From positions 558,001-622,000 of the forward strand of contig NZ_CP012552.1 of NCBI RefSeq assembly GCF_004803855.2: 64,000 nucleotides of DNA, in the 5' to 3' direction. How positions within the stretch are numbered: position 1 is the stretch's first letter; each line of letters opens with the position of its first letter. The notes beneath the pieces are model-generated. The model was given only the letters and a program-made list of their open reading frames with translations, was not told where the DNA came from and made no database searches. Of the stretch, positions 30,162-37,873 are shown piece after piece. Made by a program: the position numbers and the translations under genes. Source of the DNA: Campylobacter sp. RM16192 (lineage in GTDB: Bacteria > Campylobacterota > Campylobacteria > Campylobacterales > Campylobacteraceae).

Positions 30162-30617
30162 TTATAGCTTCTTTTTATCTTTAGCTTGCTGTTTTTTCTC
30201 TTCTTTGTTATTAGATTTTTTTGTCATAGATTTTGATTCTTTAGCTTTTTCTTTTATATTTTCTTTTTGATTTTTAGTCTTTTCTTTTGCGATATCTATT
30301 TTTTTATTAATTGTATCTTTTGATTCTTTTATTTTATTATTTAGCTTATCTTCTGATGTTTTGGTTTTTCCTGACACAGAAATATCTTGCTTTAAATTTT
30401 CAAATGTTCTATCGCCTATTCCTTTTACATTTTTTAGATCTTCTATGCTTTTTAAAGTATTTGTTTTTCTGTATTCTATGATAGCGTCAGCTTTTGCCTC
30501 GCCTATACCTTTTAAGCTCATCAATTCTTCTTTTGTGGCTGTATTTAGATTGATAGCAGCCAACACCCATGAAGATAAAAATACTAAAGATAAAAATATC
30601 TTACCTATATTTTTCAT
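30162..30617 (-). CDS. ComEA-like helix-hairpin-helix protein with lysine-rich tail
   Basis: A 151-residue protein with a signal peptide (about residues 1-18, cleavage near VLAA) and a ComEA-type double helix-hairpin-helix domain (about 19-75: INLNTATKEELMSLKGIGE and LKNVKGIGDRTFENLK). It then has a Lys/Glu-rich low-complexity tail (about 80-151). ComEA-like proteins bind incoming DNA in the periplasm during transformation. I chose the ATG at 30617, which has aaggag 6-7 bases upstream, over a TTG two codons earlier. The basic tail may add nonspecific DNA affinity. It is a single-gene unit in an accessory zone. Confidence 0.82.
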   Translation of the reverse strand: MKNIGKIFLSLVFLSSWVLAAINLNTATKEELMSLKGIGEAKADAIIEYRKTNTLKSIEDLKNVKGIGDRTFENLKQDISVSGKTKTSEDKLNNKIKESKDTINKKIDIAKEKTKNQKENIKEKAKESKSMTKKSNNKEEKKQQAKDKKKL

Positions 30618-31036
30618 TGTCAACTCCTTTTTGGATTGAATTTAAATAAAATTATAATCTAAATATATTATATTAATATTAAAAAATATAAGTAATTTAT
30701 ATTATTTTGTAATATTTTAGTGTGTAATATTTTTTATAATATATTTTTGTATACAAAAATTGCTTTTGCTAAAAACAAAATTAACTTTAAATGTGTTGAA
30801 ATTAAAATAATTGCCGAAAAAGCTTTATACTAATATTTTTTGCAATTATCTTAAATTTGAAAAGTATGGCAAATTTAGACTTTTATATAAAATATTAATA
30901 AAATCGTTAAGTAATAACTTGTTTTAATATAAACTAATTTATACATTAAACTAAATACATTATTGCTACTATTACTATATGTCTCTAGCCTTTTTATGCT
31001 CTTGTATTCATTGGGATATTATCTTGGAGCTACTTT
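30618..31036. other. AT-rich intergenic region
   Basis: About 420 bp with no ORF, hairpin or repeat that I can support beyond the promoter side of the ComEA-like gene (ribosome site at 30623-30628 on the minus strand). Confidence 0.5.
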
Positions 31037-31705
31037 CTATGTATTCTTTGAAATAGTTTTTTCTTGTTCTGTTAAATCTTCACCATCTGCTTTAGATATT
31101 GTTACAGGGTTTATAAATGGTAGTTTTGATATTTGATTACTTATCTTATCATCACTATTTATAGCAAGTACATTTATAAGATAGTAAAAAATTTCAAATT
31201 CTTTTTCGTTTGTTATCTTTCGCTCTGATGTTTTAGTTGCATTAAAAAATAGAATAGGTTTACTAGGCTTAGGTTCTATATGTTTATCAAGAGTTATATC
31301 TTCATATATATCTTTAATTAAATCATCATCATAGTATTTATAAGGATATACCAAACACCCTCCATCAAATTCTTCAGTGTAAAATACTATATATCCTATC
31401 TCGCTATCACTTTTTCTAATTCCATCTTCTAGCATATCAAATAGATTTTTTTCCTCTTTATTGTACTCTAATGATATTTTAGAGTTTTTGCTTGGAAATT
31501 TTTTATACAAATCATTTCTATTGTTATCTACAAACCATATAGTATTTTTATCCAATCCATACTCTTTTTGTAAGTGATTCTTGAATGATATTATTGCTTC
31601 TTCTCTTTTGATTTTTTCTTTATAAAGTTTATTGTCTTCAATTGTATTTTTTGCATAACCAAAGCTTACTGCAATTAACATAAAAAATATTAACGTTTTT
31701 TTCAT
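31037..31705 (-). CDS. Hypothetical secreted protein
   Basis: I do not recognise this family. The 222-residue protein has a clear signal peptide (MKKTLIFFMLIAVSFGYA, cleavage probably after A18) and is otherwise hydrophilic, acidic and Lys/Asp/Glu-rich. A single cysteine lies in the centre (GGCLVYPYKYYDD, about 116). No lipobox, transmembrane segment or repeat is seen. It probably resides in the periplasm or is secreted. It stands alone between long non-coding stretches, in keeping with an accessory island. Confidence 0.6.
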   Translation of the reverse strand: MKKTLIFFMLIAVSFGYAKNTIEDNKLYKEKIKREEAIISFKNHLQKEYGLDKNTIWFVDNNRNDLYKKFPSKNSKISLEYNKEEKNLFDMLEDGIRKSDSEIGYIVFYTEEFDGGCLVYPYKYYDDDLIKDIYEDITLDKHIEPKPSKPILFFNATKTSERKITNEKEFEIFYYLINVLAINSDDKISNQISKLPFINPVTISKADGEDLTEQEKTISKNT

Positions 31706-32250
31706 TACTACTCTCTTGTGATTTATTAAATAAAATAACTTAAATTTTATATGTTATTAATATAGAAATTAATTATAGTATGAATTTTCTAGTTTTTATA
31801 AATAAATATTTATACCTATATTATTAGAAAAGCTATAGATGATATTCATAACATATAAATCTCGTTTATTCAAGAGCAAACACTTCCTTGCTCTTCACCT
31901 CCATTATGGATAAGTTGTCAAATAATACAGCTCCTACATCCATAGAGTAGCAGTTATTCTCTTTAAAGTGTATCTTGTAAAATAAAACCTAGTTTGTTTA
32001 AACGATCTTGAGAGAAGAATTTTCTTTGTCGCATTTGTAAAAAATATTAATAAATAGCATAGTAAGCTTTTATTAGATGATATGGGCTCTTGAAAAAAGA
32101 GTACAAATAGTTTTCCTGCGCCATCCTAATATTACTATAAAATACAATAGAAAAGAAAACTATTGCAATTATCGTATAATGTATTAGCACTTAAAATGAT
32201 AGCATTGATTTTATAAAATTACTATTATAAAATATATTTACTCAATATAT
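31706..32250. other. Intergenic region with a gene remnant on the minus strand
   Basis: No intact gene. On the minus strand an ORF from ATG 32034 reads MRQRKFFSQDRLNKLGFILQ and DTL, then stops. In a neighbouring frame the text continues KENNCYSMDVGAVLFDNLSI...KEVFALE, with a stop at 31866-31868. The two pieces look like one protein broken by a frameshift near 31960. I cannot assign a family. Confidence 0.35.
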
Positions 32251-32291
32251 TTTGTATTTTTGCTTTACAAATAATATACTTATGCTATAAT
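32251..32291 (+). promoter_or_regulatory. Toxin-antitoxin promoter with operator-like palindrome
   Basis: A -35 tttaca (32264-32269) and -10 tataat (32286-32291) are spaced 16 bp, 23 bp before the antitoxin start. A short inverted repeat tttgta...tacaaa (32251-32256/32266-32271) overlaps the -35 and would suit autoregulation by the antitoxin. Inferred. Confidence 0.55.
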
Positions 32292-32311
32292 AAAACAAAA
32301 AAAGGAATAAT

Positions 32312-32569
32312 ATGGCTCAAATAAGCTTAAGAATAGATGATAACGTTAAAAAGAATGCTGAAAAAGTTTGCGAAGAGATTGGTCTATCTATGTCCACAGC
32401 AATTAATATATTTCTTAAAAAATTAGGAACAGAAAAGAGGATACCGTTTGAAGTATCAGTTTCCGATCCTTTTTACTCAAGAAGTAATATGCTTTATTTA
32501 GAAGAAAAAATGGCTGAGTATAAATCAGGGAAGTTAAAATTTATAGAAAACGAGTTAATAGAAGAGTAA
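32312..32569 (+). CDS. RelB/DinJ-family antitoxin
   Basis: An 85-residue antitoxin. The N-terminal ribbon-helix-helix (MAQISLRIDDNVKKNAEKVCEEIGLSMSTAINIFLKKL, residues 1-38, reads as DinJ/RelB) binds DNA, and the C-terminal part should wrap around the toxin. It lies 1 bp upstream of a YoeB-like toxin and has a good ribosome site (aaagga). Such pairs usually repress their own promoter. DinJ-type antitoxins more often pair with YafQ, so this pairing with a Txe/YoeB-type toxin is a mix seen in several bacteria. Confidence 0.85.
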   Translation: MAQISLRIDDNVKKNAEKVCEEIGLSMSTAINIFLKKLGTEKRIPFEVSVSDPFYSRSNMLYLEEKMAEYKSGKLKFIENELIEE

Positions 32570-32570
32570 T

Positions 32571-32840
32571 ATGCCGGCAAAAACTATAAAATGGACTGCT
32601 GATGCATGGAGCGATTATTTGTATTGGCAAAAAGAAGACAAGAGTATATTAAAACGTATAAATATGCTTATAAAAGATATAAGCAGAAATCCTTTTGATG
32701 GAATTGGAAAACCTGAAGGATTAAAAGGAAATTTATCAGGGTTCTGGAGTAGGCGTATAGATAGCGAATATCGTCTAGTCTATTTAATGGAAGATAACGA
32801 TATTTGCATTATTGCTTGTAAAGGTCATTATGACAACTAA
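32571..32840 (+). CDS. Txe/YoeB-family mRNA interferase toxin
   Basis: An 89-residue RelE-superfamily toxin of the YoeB branch. WTADAWSDYLYWQKEDKSILKRIN at the start, NPFDGIGKPEGLKGNLSGFWSRRI in the middle and EYRLVY...ACKGHY at the end carry the expected catalytic residues (Glu, Arg and C-terminal His-Tyr). It would cleave mRNA on the ribosome when free of antitoxin. The frame is intact, unlike its neighbours, which fits selection for a functional pair. Confidence 0.9.
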   Translation: MPAKTIKWTADAWSDYLYWQKEDKSILKRINMLIKDISRNPFDGIGKPEGLKGNLSGFWSRRIDSEYRLVYLMEDNDICIIACKGHYDN

Positions 32841-32910
32841 GTGTAAAAGCACAATTTATTAGAAACAAATATATTAACAATATACTCTATAGCTTTGCAT
32901 ATATTTATTA

Positions 32911-33273
32911 ATACATAAAAATGATGACAATATCATAGATGCAAAGCTTGGAATTTCTGATATCGATAATGTATCGGTGGGGCTTAATGCCGATATCAGA
33001 TTTAGCGCATTTCACACATCTCAAAGCAAAGTTGTGGAAGGTAAAATCATATATATTTCAGCTGATAGCTTAGTAGATAAAAGAGATTTTGCATACTATG
33101 AGATAAAAGCCGAAATAACTCCAGAGGGGCTTAAATCGATGGAAGATAATAACTTCTTCTTGCTTCCTGGAATGCCTGCTGAAGTAGTTGCTAAAACAGG
33201 CGAGAGAACGATACTAAGCTATATGATAAAACCTTTTTCGGAAATGTTTGTTAAGGTCTTTAATGAAGAGTAA
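32911..33273 (+). pseudogene. Type I secretion HlyD-family adaptor, C-terminal fragment
   Basis: About 120 residues matching the C-terminal part of HlyD/RtxD membrane-fusion proteins: IIDAKLGISDIDNVSVGLNA then DIRFSAFHTSQ, and FFLLPGMPAEVVAKTGERTI followed by LSYMIKPF near the end. The N-terminal 270 or more residues, including the membrane anchor and coiled coil, are missing, and the frame has no start of its own upstream of about 32911. The intact C-terminus overlaps the TolC-like pseudogene start by 11 bp, preserving the ancestral gene order. Confidence 0.8.
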
Positions 33274-34544
33274 AATTCTATTATCTATATTTTGTTATTT
33301 AACCGTTTTTGCGCAAGATACTAGCCTCTCTCGAGCTTATGAAATGGCTCTTAGTAATGACCATACTTTAAAACAAAACATATACGAAGGCTTTGCTACA
33401 AAAGAAAGAACAAAGCAGACATTGGCATCGTTTTTTTCTAGCCTTAGCTTTGGTATGTCTTACAACGGACAAAAGTACAAGAAAAACCACCTTAAGATAG
33501 ATGAGAGCTATATAAGATACGGACTTAGTGTAAATCAAATCATTTTTAGGCCGGCTAGTTGGTATGAGCTTAATCAAGACAAGCTAAGAGAATTTGGAAG
33601 CGACCTCATAAATGTGGGGCTGTAGAGCAAGATCTAGCCAAGAAAGTGGCAAAAGCATATTTTGACTACTCTTACGCTCTAAGCTCTTTAGAATTTGCCA
33701 AGCAGTACGAAGAGGTCACTAAGGTGAGGTTTAAAAAAATTCAAAAGTCGCTAGAATTTGGATTAAGCAATAAAATGGATATGCTGGAATCAAAAGTAAG
33801 GCTTGATGAAGCAAAGCTAAATATAAATAAAACCAAACAACAAATTCAAATAGCTAGCCTTGAGCTTGCAAGCATTATAGGCAAGCAGATCGAAGTAAAT
33901 GAGAAGCTCTCAAATTTAGATCTGAATTTTTTCAAAAATATCGCATTAGAGCAATTTAATGATATAACAAAAAATTTGCAGTACAAACAAAGCGAGATAC
34001 TAGCACAAATATCAGAAGAAGAGCTTAAAAAACGTAAAAGCGAACATCTGCCTAGCGTAAATTTAAATTTGGGTTACTACAACGATAGATACATGGATCG
34101 CAAATTCCCACTAGATGAAAATAATAAATTGCAAAGCACGATAAGCTTTGTGTTGCCTTTATTTACCGGAGGTCAGACTGCTGAGAGAATAGAAGAGGCG
34201 CGTTTACTAAATTTGTCAAATATAGAGCGTCAAAAAATTCGCAAAACAAGATACAAGTAGATTCAGAAAAAGCTGTGAGCGAATTTTTAAATTTAATTGA
34301 TGAGGTAGAATTAACCAAGTCCTCTCTAGAAAATTCATTAGTTTATAGAGATTTTGTCCAGCAGGCATACGGCGATGGACTAAAGGATATAGTTGATCTT
34401 TTTGACGCTCAAGCAAAGGTTTTTCGCATACAAAATGAGCTGTTAAATTCTAACCATAAGCTTGTTTTGTCTTATTTGGAGCTAGAGTCTTTGATAGGAA
34501 ATATATCCATGACAACAATGAAAAAATTAGAAAGAGCGTTTTAA
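33263..34544 (+). pseudogene. TolC-family type I secretion outer membrane protein, two frameshifts
   Basis: Three consecutive frames together give one TolC-like protein of about 425 residues. Piece 1 (33263-33625) holds a signal peptide and SLSRAYEMALSNDHTLKQN. Piece 2, after a frameshift near 33615, continues AVEQDLAKKVAKAYFDYSYA to NIERQKIR. Piece 3, after a frameshift in an A-run near 34240, continues NKIQVDSEKAVSEFLNLIDE to the stop at 34544. Alternating heptad-like helices are typical of the TolC barrel-tunnel. With the HlyD fragment upstream it marks a lost type I secretion operon. Confidence 0.82.
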
Positions 34545-34558
34545 AGTGCTTGTGAATA

Positions 34559-35173
34559 TTAAAAGTCATCATATCTAACTTTATCCATAGGAGAATTTTC
34601 TATTAGTTCGTGTTTGATGGCATAATCAAAGATCATGCGAAATAGCTGATGAATTCTCTTAAGTGTGGCTAGCTTTCTTTGATGTTCAAGATTTACATAT
34701 ATTATGTATGTCTTTTTCGTTAATTTCGGATAGCTTTTTATTGCCTAATTGAGATATAGAGTTTTCACGAAGTCTTTTTCTATGAGTTTCAACTGTTTTA
34801 GGCTTGACATTATTAACCGATGAGTACCACGTCAATGCTTTTTCACAAGCTTGTGCGAATGATATATCAGGGGCTTTTGAGACAAATTCGCCACGCTTAT
34901 GGGAATTAATTAGGGTTCTACATTTCTCTTCGGCTTCTGCAAGAGTAATTACACCCCATTCTCCTATGCTACGAATTACATTGTAGCCACCTATAGAAGT
35001 ATATCTATACTTTATAGTTTTTCGGCCACTAGGTAGCACCTCAACCAAAAGTCCATTTGTACTATTAGGAATACGACTCTAACGGCTTTACCATTACCGT
35101 AGTATTCCAGATTGTTCAAAAAAGCCTCAGGATCTTTGTTTAACGGTCTTTTTGTGTTAGAATTATGTTTCAT
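34559..35173 (-). pseudogene. Tyrosine integrase remnant (frameshifted, catalytic part missing)
   Basis: Starting at ATG 35173 (MKHNSNTKRPLNKDPEAFLN), the protein shifts frame near 35080 to RIPNSTNGLLVEVLPSGRKT and the arm-binding and SAM-like domains of a tRNA-targeting integrase (SPDISFAQ-like, KPKTVETHRKRL). A second shift near 34690 leads to EHQRKLATLKRIHQLFRMIF, and a stop at 34559. Only about 200 of the usual 400 residues remain, without the Arg-His-Arg-Tyr catalytic core. The gene points away from the tRNA-Glu whose 3' end is about 225 bp away, a typical place for an integrated element. Confidence 0.8.
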
Positions 35174-35398
35174 AACATTACCTTTGTATTTAATTTAAAA
35201 AATTAAATTTAGGTTTGTTATGTTAATGCAAACTCGTAAAATGTAATAATGTTTTACGAGCGAAAAAATTATTACATAAATTATTACACTTATCCTACCG
35301 AAGTAGATAAGTCTTTATGATATAATTTTTTCTAAAGTCCGACAAATTGGGACTATTTATATATAGTATTAATAACGTTACTTTAAAAAAGTAACAAA

Positions 35399-35473
35399 TG
35401 GTGACCCATACGAGACTCGAACTCGTGTTACCAACGTGAGAGGCTGGTGTCCTAACCGCTAGACGAATGGGCC
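35399..35473 (-). tRNA. tRNA-Glu (CTC)
   Basis: A 75-nt cloverleaf on the minus strand with encoded CCA. The acceptor is ggcccat/atgggtc, and the loop ctctcac between ccagc and gttgg gives anticodon CTC, not the common TTC. Last gene of the nine-tRNA array. Confidence 0.88.
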
Positions 35474-35496
35474 AAATTGGATAAACAGTAGAAAAA

Positions 35497-35572
35497 TGGT
35501 GCCCCGTGTAGGGTTCGAACCTACGACCCCATCATTAAGAGTGATATGCTCTACCAGCTGAGCTAACGAGGC
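35497..35572 (-). tRNA. tRNA-Lys (CTT)
   Basis: A 76-nt cloverleaf. Loop ctcttaa between tatca and tgatg gives anticodon CTT (lysine, AAG). The two other lysine tRNAs in the array have TTT. Confidence 0.88.
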
Positions 35573-35591
35573 ACACACTAAGATTTTAAAA

Positions 35592-35668
35592 TGGCGCGGC
35601 GGACGGGGCTCGAACCCGCGACCTCCGGCGTGACAGGCCGATATTCTAACCAACTGAACTACCGCCGC
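35592..35668 (-). tRNA. tRNA-Asp (GTC), copy 1
   Basis: A 77-nt cloverleaf, loop ctgtcac gives GTC. Nearly identical to the copy at 35981-36057. Confidence 0.95.
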
Positions 35669-35680
35669 AACCAAAATAAA

Positions 35681-35756
35681 TGGTGGTCGCTATAAGACTC
35701 GAACTTATGACATCCACCTTGTAAGGGTGGCGCTCTACCAACTGAGCTAAGCGACC
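35681..35756 (-). tRNA. tRNA-Val (TAC), copy 1
   Basis: A 76-nt cloverleaf, loop cttacaa gives TAC. It appears identical to the copy at 36070-36145. Confidence 0.95.
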
Positions 35757-35793
35757 TAAATTAAATAACAAAAAGCTAAAATTTAGCCTTTGG

Positions 35794-35869
35794 TGGCGAC
35801 CCTTAGAGGATTCGAACCTCTGTTGCTACACTGAGAGAGTAGAGTCCTGGGCCACTAGACGAAAGGGTC
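35794..35869 (-). tRNA. tRNA-Glu-like (CTC), divergent
   Basis: A 76-nt cloverleaf with acceptor gaccctt/aagggtc and a Glu-type D-arm (gtctagtggcccagga). The loop ctctcag gives CTC. The last base pair of the anticodon stem is a T-T mismatch (ctact/tgtag) and the body differs from the Glu tRNA at 35399, so function is a little less certain. Confidence 0.78.
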
Positions 35870-35885
35870 ATAACCCTAATAAAAA

Positions 35886-35961
35886 TGGTGTCCTGTGCTG
35901 GACTCGAACCAGCGACCCCTTCATTAAAAGTGAAATGCTCTACCTACTGAGCTAACAAGAC
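35886..35961 (-). tRNA. tRNA-Lys (TTT), copy 1
   Basis: A 76-nt cloverleaf, loop cttttaa gives TTT. Differs from the copy at 36151 by about one base in the T-arm. Confidence 0.95.
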
Positions 35962-35980
35962 TTAAAAATAAAAACGAAAA

Positions 35981-36057
35981 TGGCGCGGCGGACGGGGCTC
36001 GAACCCGCGACCTCCGGCGTGACAGGCCGATATTCTAACCAGCTGAACTACCGCCGC
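35981..36057 (-). tRNA. tRNA-Asp (GTC), copy 2
   Basis: A 77-nt cloverleaf with anticodon GTC; part of the upstream Val-Asp-Lys-Glu block. Confidence 0.95.
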
Positions 36058-36069
36058 AACCAAAATAAA

Positions 36070-36145
36070 TGGTGGTCGCTATAAGACTCGAACTTATGAC
36101 ATCCACCTTGTAAGGGTGGCGCTCTACCAACTGAGCTAAGCGACC
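36070..36145 (-). tRNA. tRNA-Val (TAC), copy 2
   Basis: A 76-nt cloverleaf with anticodon TAC; begins the first Val-Asp-Lys-Glu block in transcription order. Confidence 0.95.
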
Positions 36146-36150
36146 TAAAA

Positions 36151-36226
36151 TGGTGTCCTGTGCTGGATTCGAACCAGCGACCCCTTCATTAAAAGTGAAA
36201 TGCTCTACCTACTGAGCTAACAAGAC
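36151..36226 (-). tRNA. tRNA-Lys (TTT), copy 2
   Basis: A 76-nt cloverleaf with anticodon TTT; first gene of the tRNA operon, about 23 bp after the -10 element of the promoter. Confidence 0.95.
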
Positions 36227-36248
36227 AATTTTTTAAAAATGAAGTGTG

Positions 36249-36277
36249 ATTATACGCAAAAACAACTTATTTGTCAA
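36249..36277 (-). promoter_or_regulatory. Consensus sigma70 promoter of the tRNA operon
   Basis: On the minus strand TTGACA (36272-36277), a 17-bp spacer and TATAAT (36249-36254) form a perfect sigma70 promoter. This is rare in a genus whose promoters usually lack a -35. It is consistent with strong, constitutive stable-RNA expression. Confidence 0.85.
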
Positions 36278-36324
36278 GAATATATGAAGAAATATCGAAA
36301 AACACACTAAATTTTATAAATTTA

Positions 36325-36346
36325 AACAAGGGAATTACCCCTTGTT
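36325..36346. terminator. Hairpin terminator after glnA
   Basis: An 8-bp inverted repeat aacaaggg/cccttgtt (36325-36332 with 36339-36346) sits immediately beyond the glnA stop codon, followed on the minus strand by an A/T-rich run. Confidence 0.65.
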
Positions 36347-37777
36347 CTAGCAAGAATAGCAAGTTTTAAACTCATATGCTGTAGGTCTTGCCTCATAAGG
36401 CCAAACTTGCGTCTCAAATTTATAGTGCTGGAATGCATCTATAAATACATCTGTCATAATAGGACTTAAGTATTCATTGTCGCGAATTAGAGCTTCAAGG
36501 CTTCCTCTTAGGGTATGCGGTAACTGCTCTATACCTTTTTCACGAATTTCGTCAAGATGTAGTTTAAATAAGTTCTCATCCATAGGCCCAACAGGCTCAA
36601 ATTTATTTTTTACTCCGTCAAGTCCTGCCATAAGCATAGCTGAAAATGCTAGATATGGATTTGCTGTGCTATCTGGAAAGCGAATTTCTGCACGAACAGA
36701 TTTTTCACCAGAACCGTAAGGGATTCTAACAGAAGCCGAGCGGTTTTGGCTTGAGTATGTTAGTATTGAAGGAGCTTCAAAGCCTGGAATTAAGCGTTTA
36801 TAGCTATTTGTGCTTGGATTTGTAAATGCCGCCACGCTTCTTGCGTGATGTAAAATTCCACCGATATACCAGCGTGCAAAATCACTTAAATTTGCGTAAT
36901 TTCCTTTGCCATAAAATAAATTTTTGCCGTCTTTCCAAACTGATTGATGTACGTGCATACCGCTTCCGTTATCGCCATAAAGCGGTTTTGGCATAAATGT
37001 AGCAGTCTTTCCGTTTAGGTGGGCTACCATTTTAACTACGTATTTATAAATTTGCACGTTATCGGCAGCTTCAACTAAAGTGCCAAATTTCACGCCTATC
37101 TCGCCTTGTCCTTGAGCCACTTCGTGATGTACGACAAAAGTTTCAAGTCCAACTTGCTCAAGCACCTGAACCATCTCTGCACGCAAATCTACCATGCTGT
37201 CTATAGGCTGGGTTGCTAGATATCCTCCCTTTGTGCGAGGACGATGACCTGTATTATAGCTATCTTTAAAGTCTCTTGCATCGTTCCAGACTCCCTCTTC
37301 AGTGTCCACTTCAAACATTGCACAGTTTGGCTGATCTATGATTTTAACGTTATCAAATACGAAAAATTCATTTTCTGGTCCAAAGTACGCCACATCCCCC
37401 ATGCCACTTTCTTTTACATATGACATTGCTTTTTTTGCGATTGAACGCGGACATTTTTCATACATTTGATCTTTATAAATATCAAATACATCGCAAAATA
37501 CTACAGCGGTAATATCTGCTGTAAATGGATCTAAAAACGCACTTTCTGCCTCAAGTTTTAAAATCATATCCGATTTATCAATAGGTTGCCAACCGCCTGT
37601 AGAGCTAGCGTCAAAAGGAATTCCGTTGATAAAATGATCTTTTTCAACCGCCTTTACATTATAAGTTAGGCTGTGCCATGCGCCGTTTATGTCGGTGTAT
37701 CTAAAATCTATAAATTTGACTTCATTTTCTTTGCAAAATTCAAAAAAGTGATCGATACTCTTTACAAATTTACCCAT
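36347..37777 (-). CDS. glnA: Glutamine synthetase type I
   Basis: GlnA (476 aa) makes glutamine from glutamate, ammonia and ATP. Recognisable GSI signatures are [15 protein letters not shown] (beta-grasp, about 22-36), [10 protein letters not shown] and GSGMHVHQS (active site), [13 protein letters not shown] and RSASVRIP. At the position of the adenylylated tyrosine of enterobacterial enzymes (NLYDL) the sequence reads NLFKL, with Phe404, so regulation by adenylylation is unlikely. A strong ribosome site (aaggag) precedes the ATG. It is monocistronic, with its own terminator. Confidence 0.96.
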   Translation of the reverse strand: MGKFVKSIDHFFEFCKENEVKFIDFRYTDINGAWHSLTYNVKAVEKDHFINGIPFDASSTGGWQPIDKSDMILKLEAESAFLDPFTADITAVVFCDVFDIYKDQMYEKCPRSIAKKAMSYVKESGMGDVAYFGPENEFFVFDNVKIIDQPNCAMFEVDTEEGVWNDARDFKDSYNTGHRPRTKGGYLATQPIDSMVDLRAEMVQVLEQVGLETFVVHHEVAQGQGEIGVKFGTLVEAADNVQIYKYVVKMVAHLNGKTATFMPKPLYGDNGSGMHVHQSVWKDGKNLFYGKGNYANLSDFARWYIGGILHHARSVAAFTNPSTNSYKRLIPGFEAPSILTYSSQNRSASVRIPYGSGEKSVRAEIRFPDSTANPYLAFSAMLMAGLDGVKNKFEPVGPMDENLFKLHLDEIREKGIEQLPHTLRGSLEALIRDNEYLSPIMTDVFIDAFQHYKFETQVWPYEARPTAYEFKTCYSC

Positions 37778-37873
37778 TTTTATATCTCCTTAAAATTTAA
37801 TCTCGTAATTTTATCATATTTAATTGTATTTAAGTTTAATTTAATACTAATTCTTTACCCTATTGAAAAATGA

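Noticed and set aside
31872-31895. Hairpin aagagcaa/ttgctctt as a terminator
   Set aside because: It falls in the protein-like remnant at 31866-32034, has no T-run, and the neighbouring gene transcribes away from it.
35459-35674. Minus-strand frame (71 aa) across the tRNA cluster
   Set aside because: It is translation of tRNA genes and their spacers, a known source of false proteins.
35339-36227. CRISPR-like array because of regularly repeated blocks
   Set aside because: The repeated blocks are duplicated tRNA genes with cloverleaf structure and no constant-length spacers. I saw no CRISPR array elsewhere.
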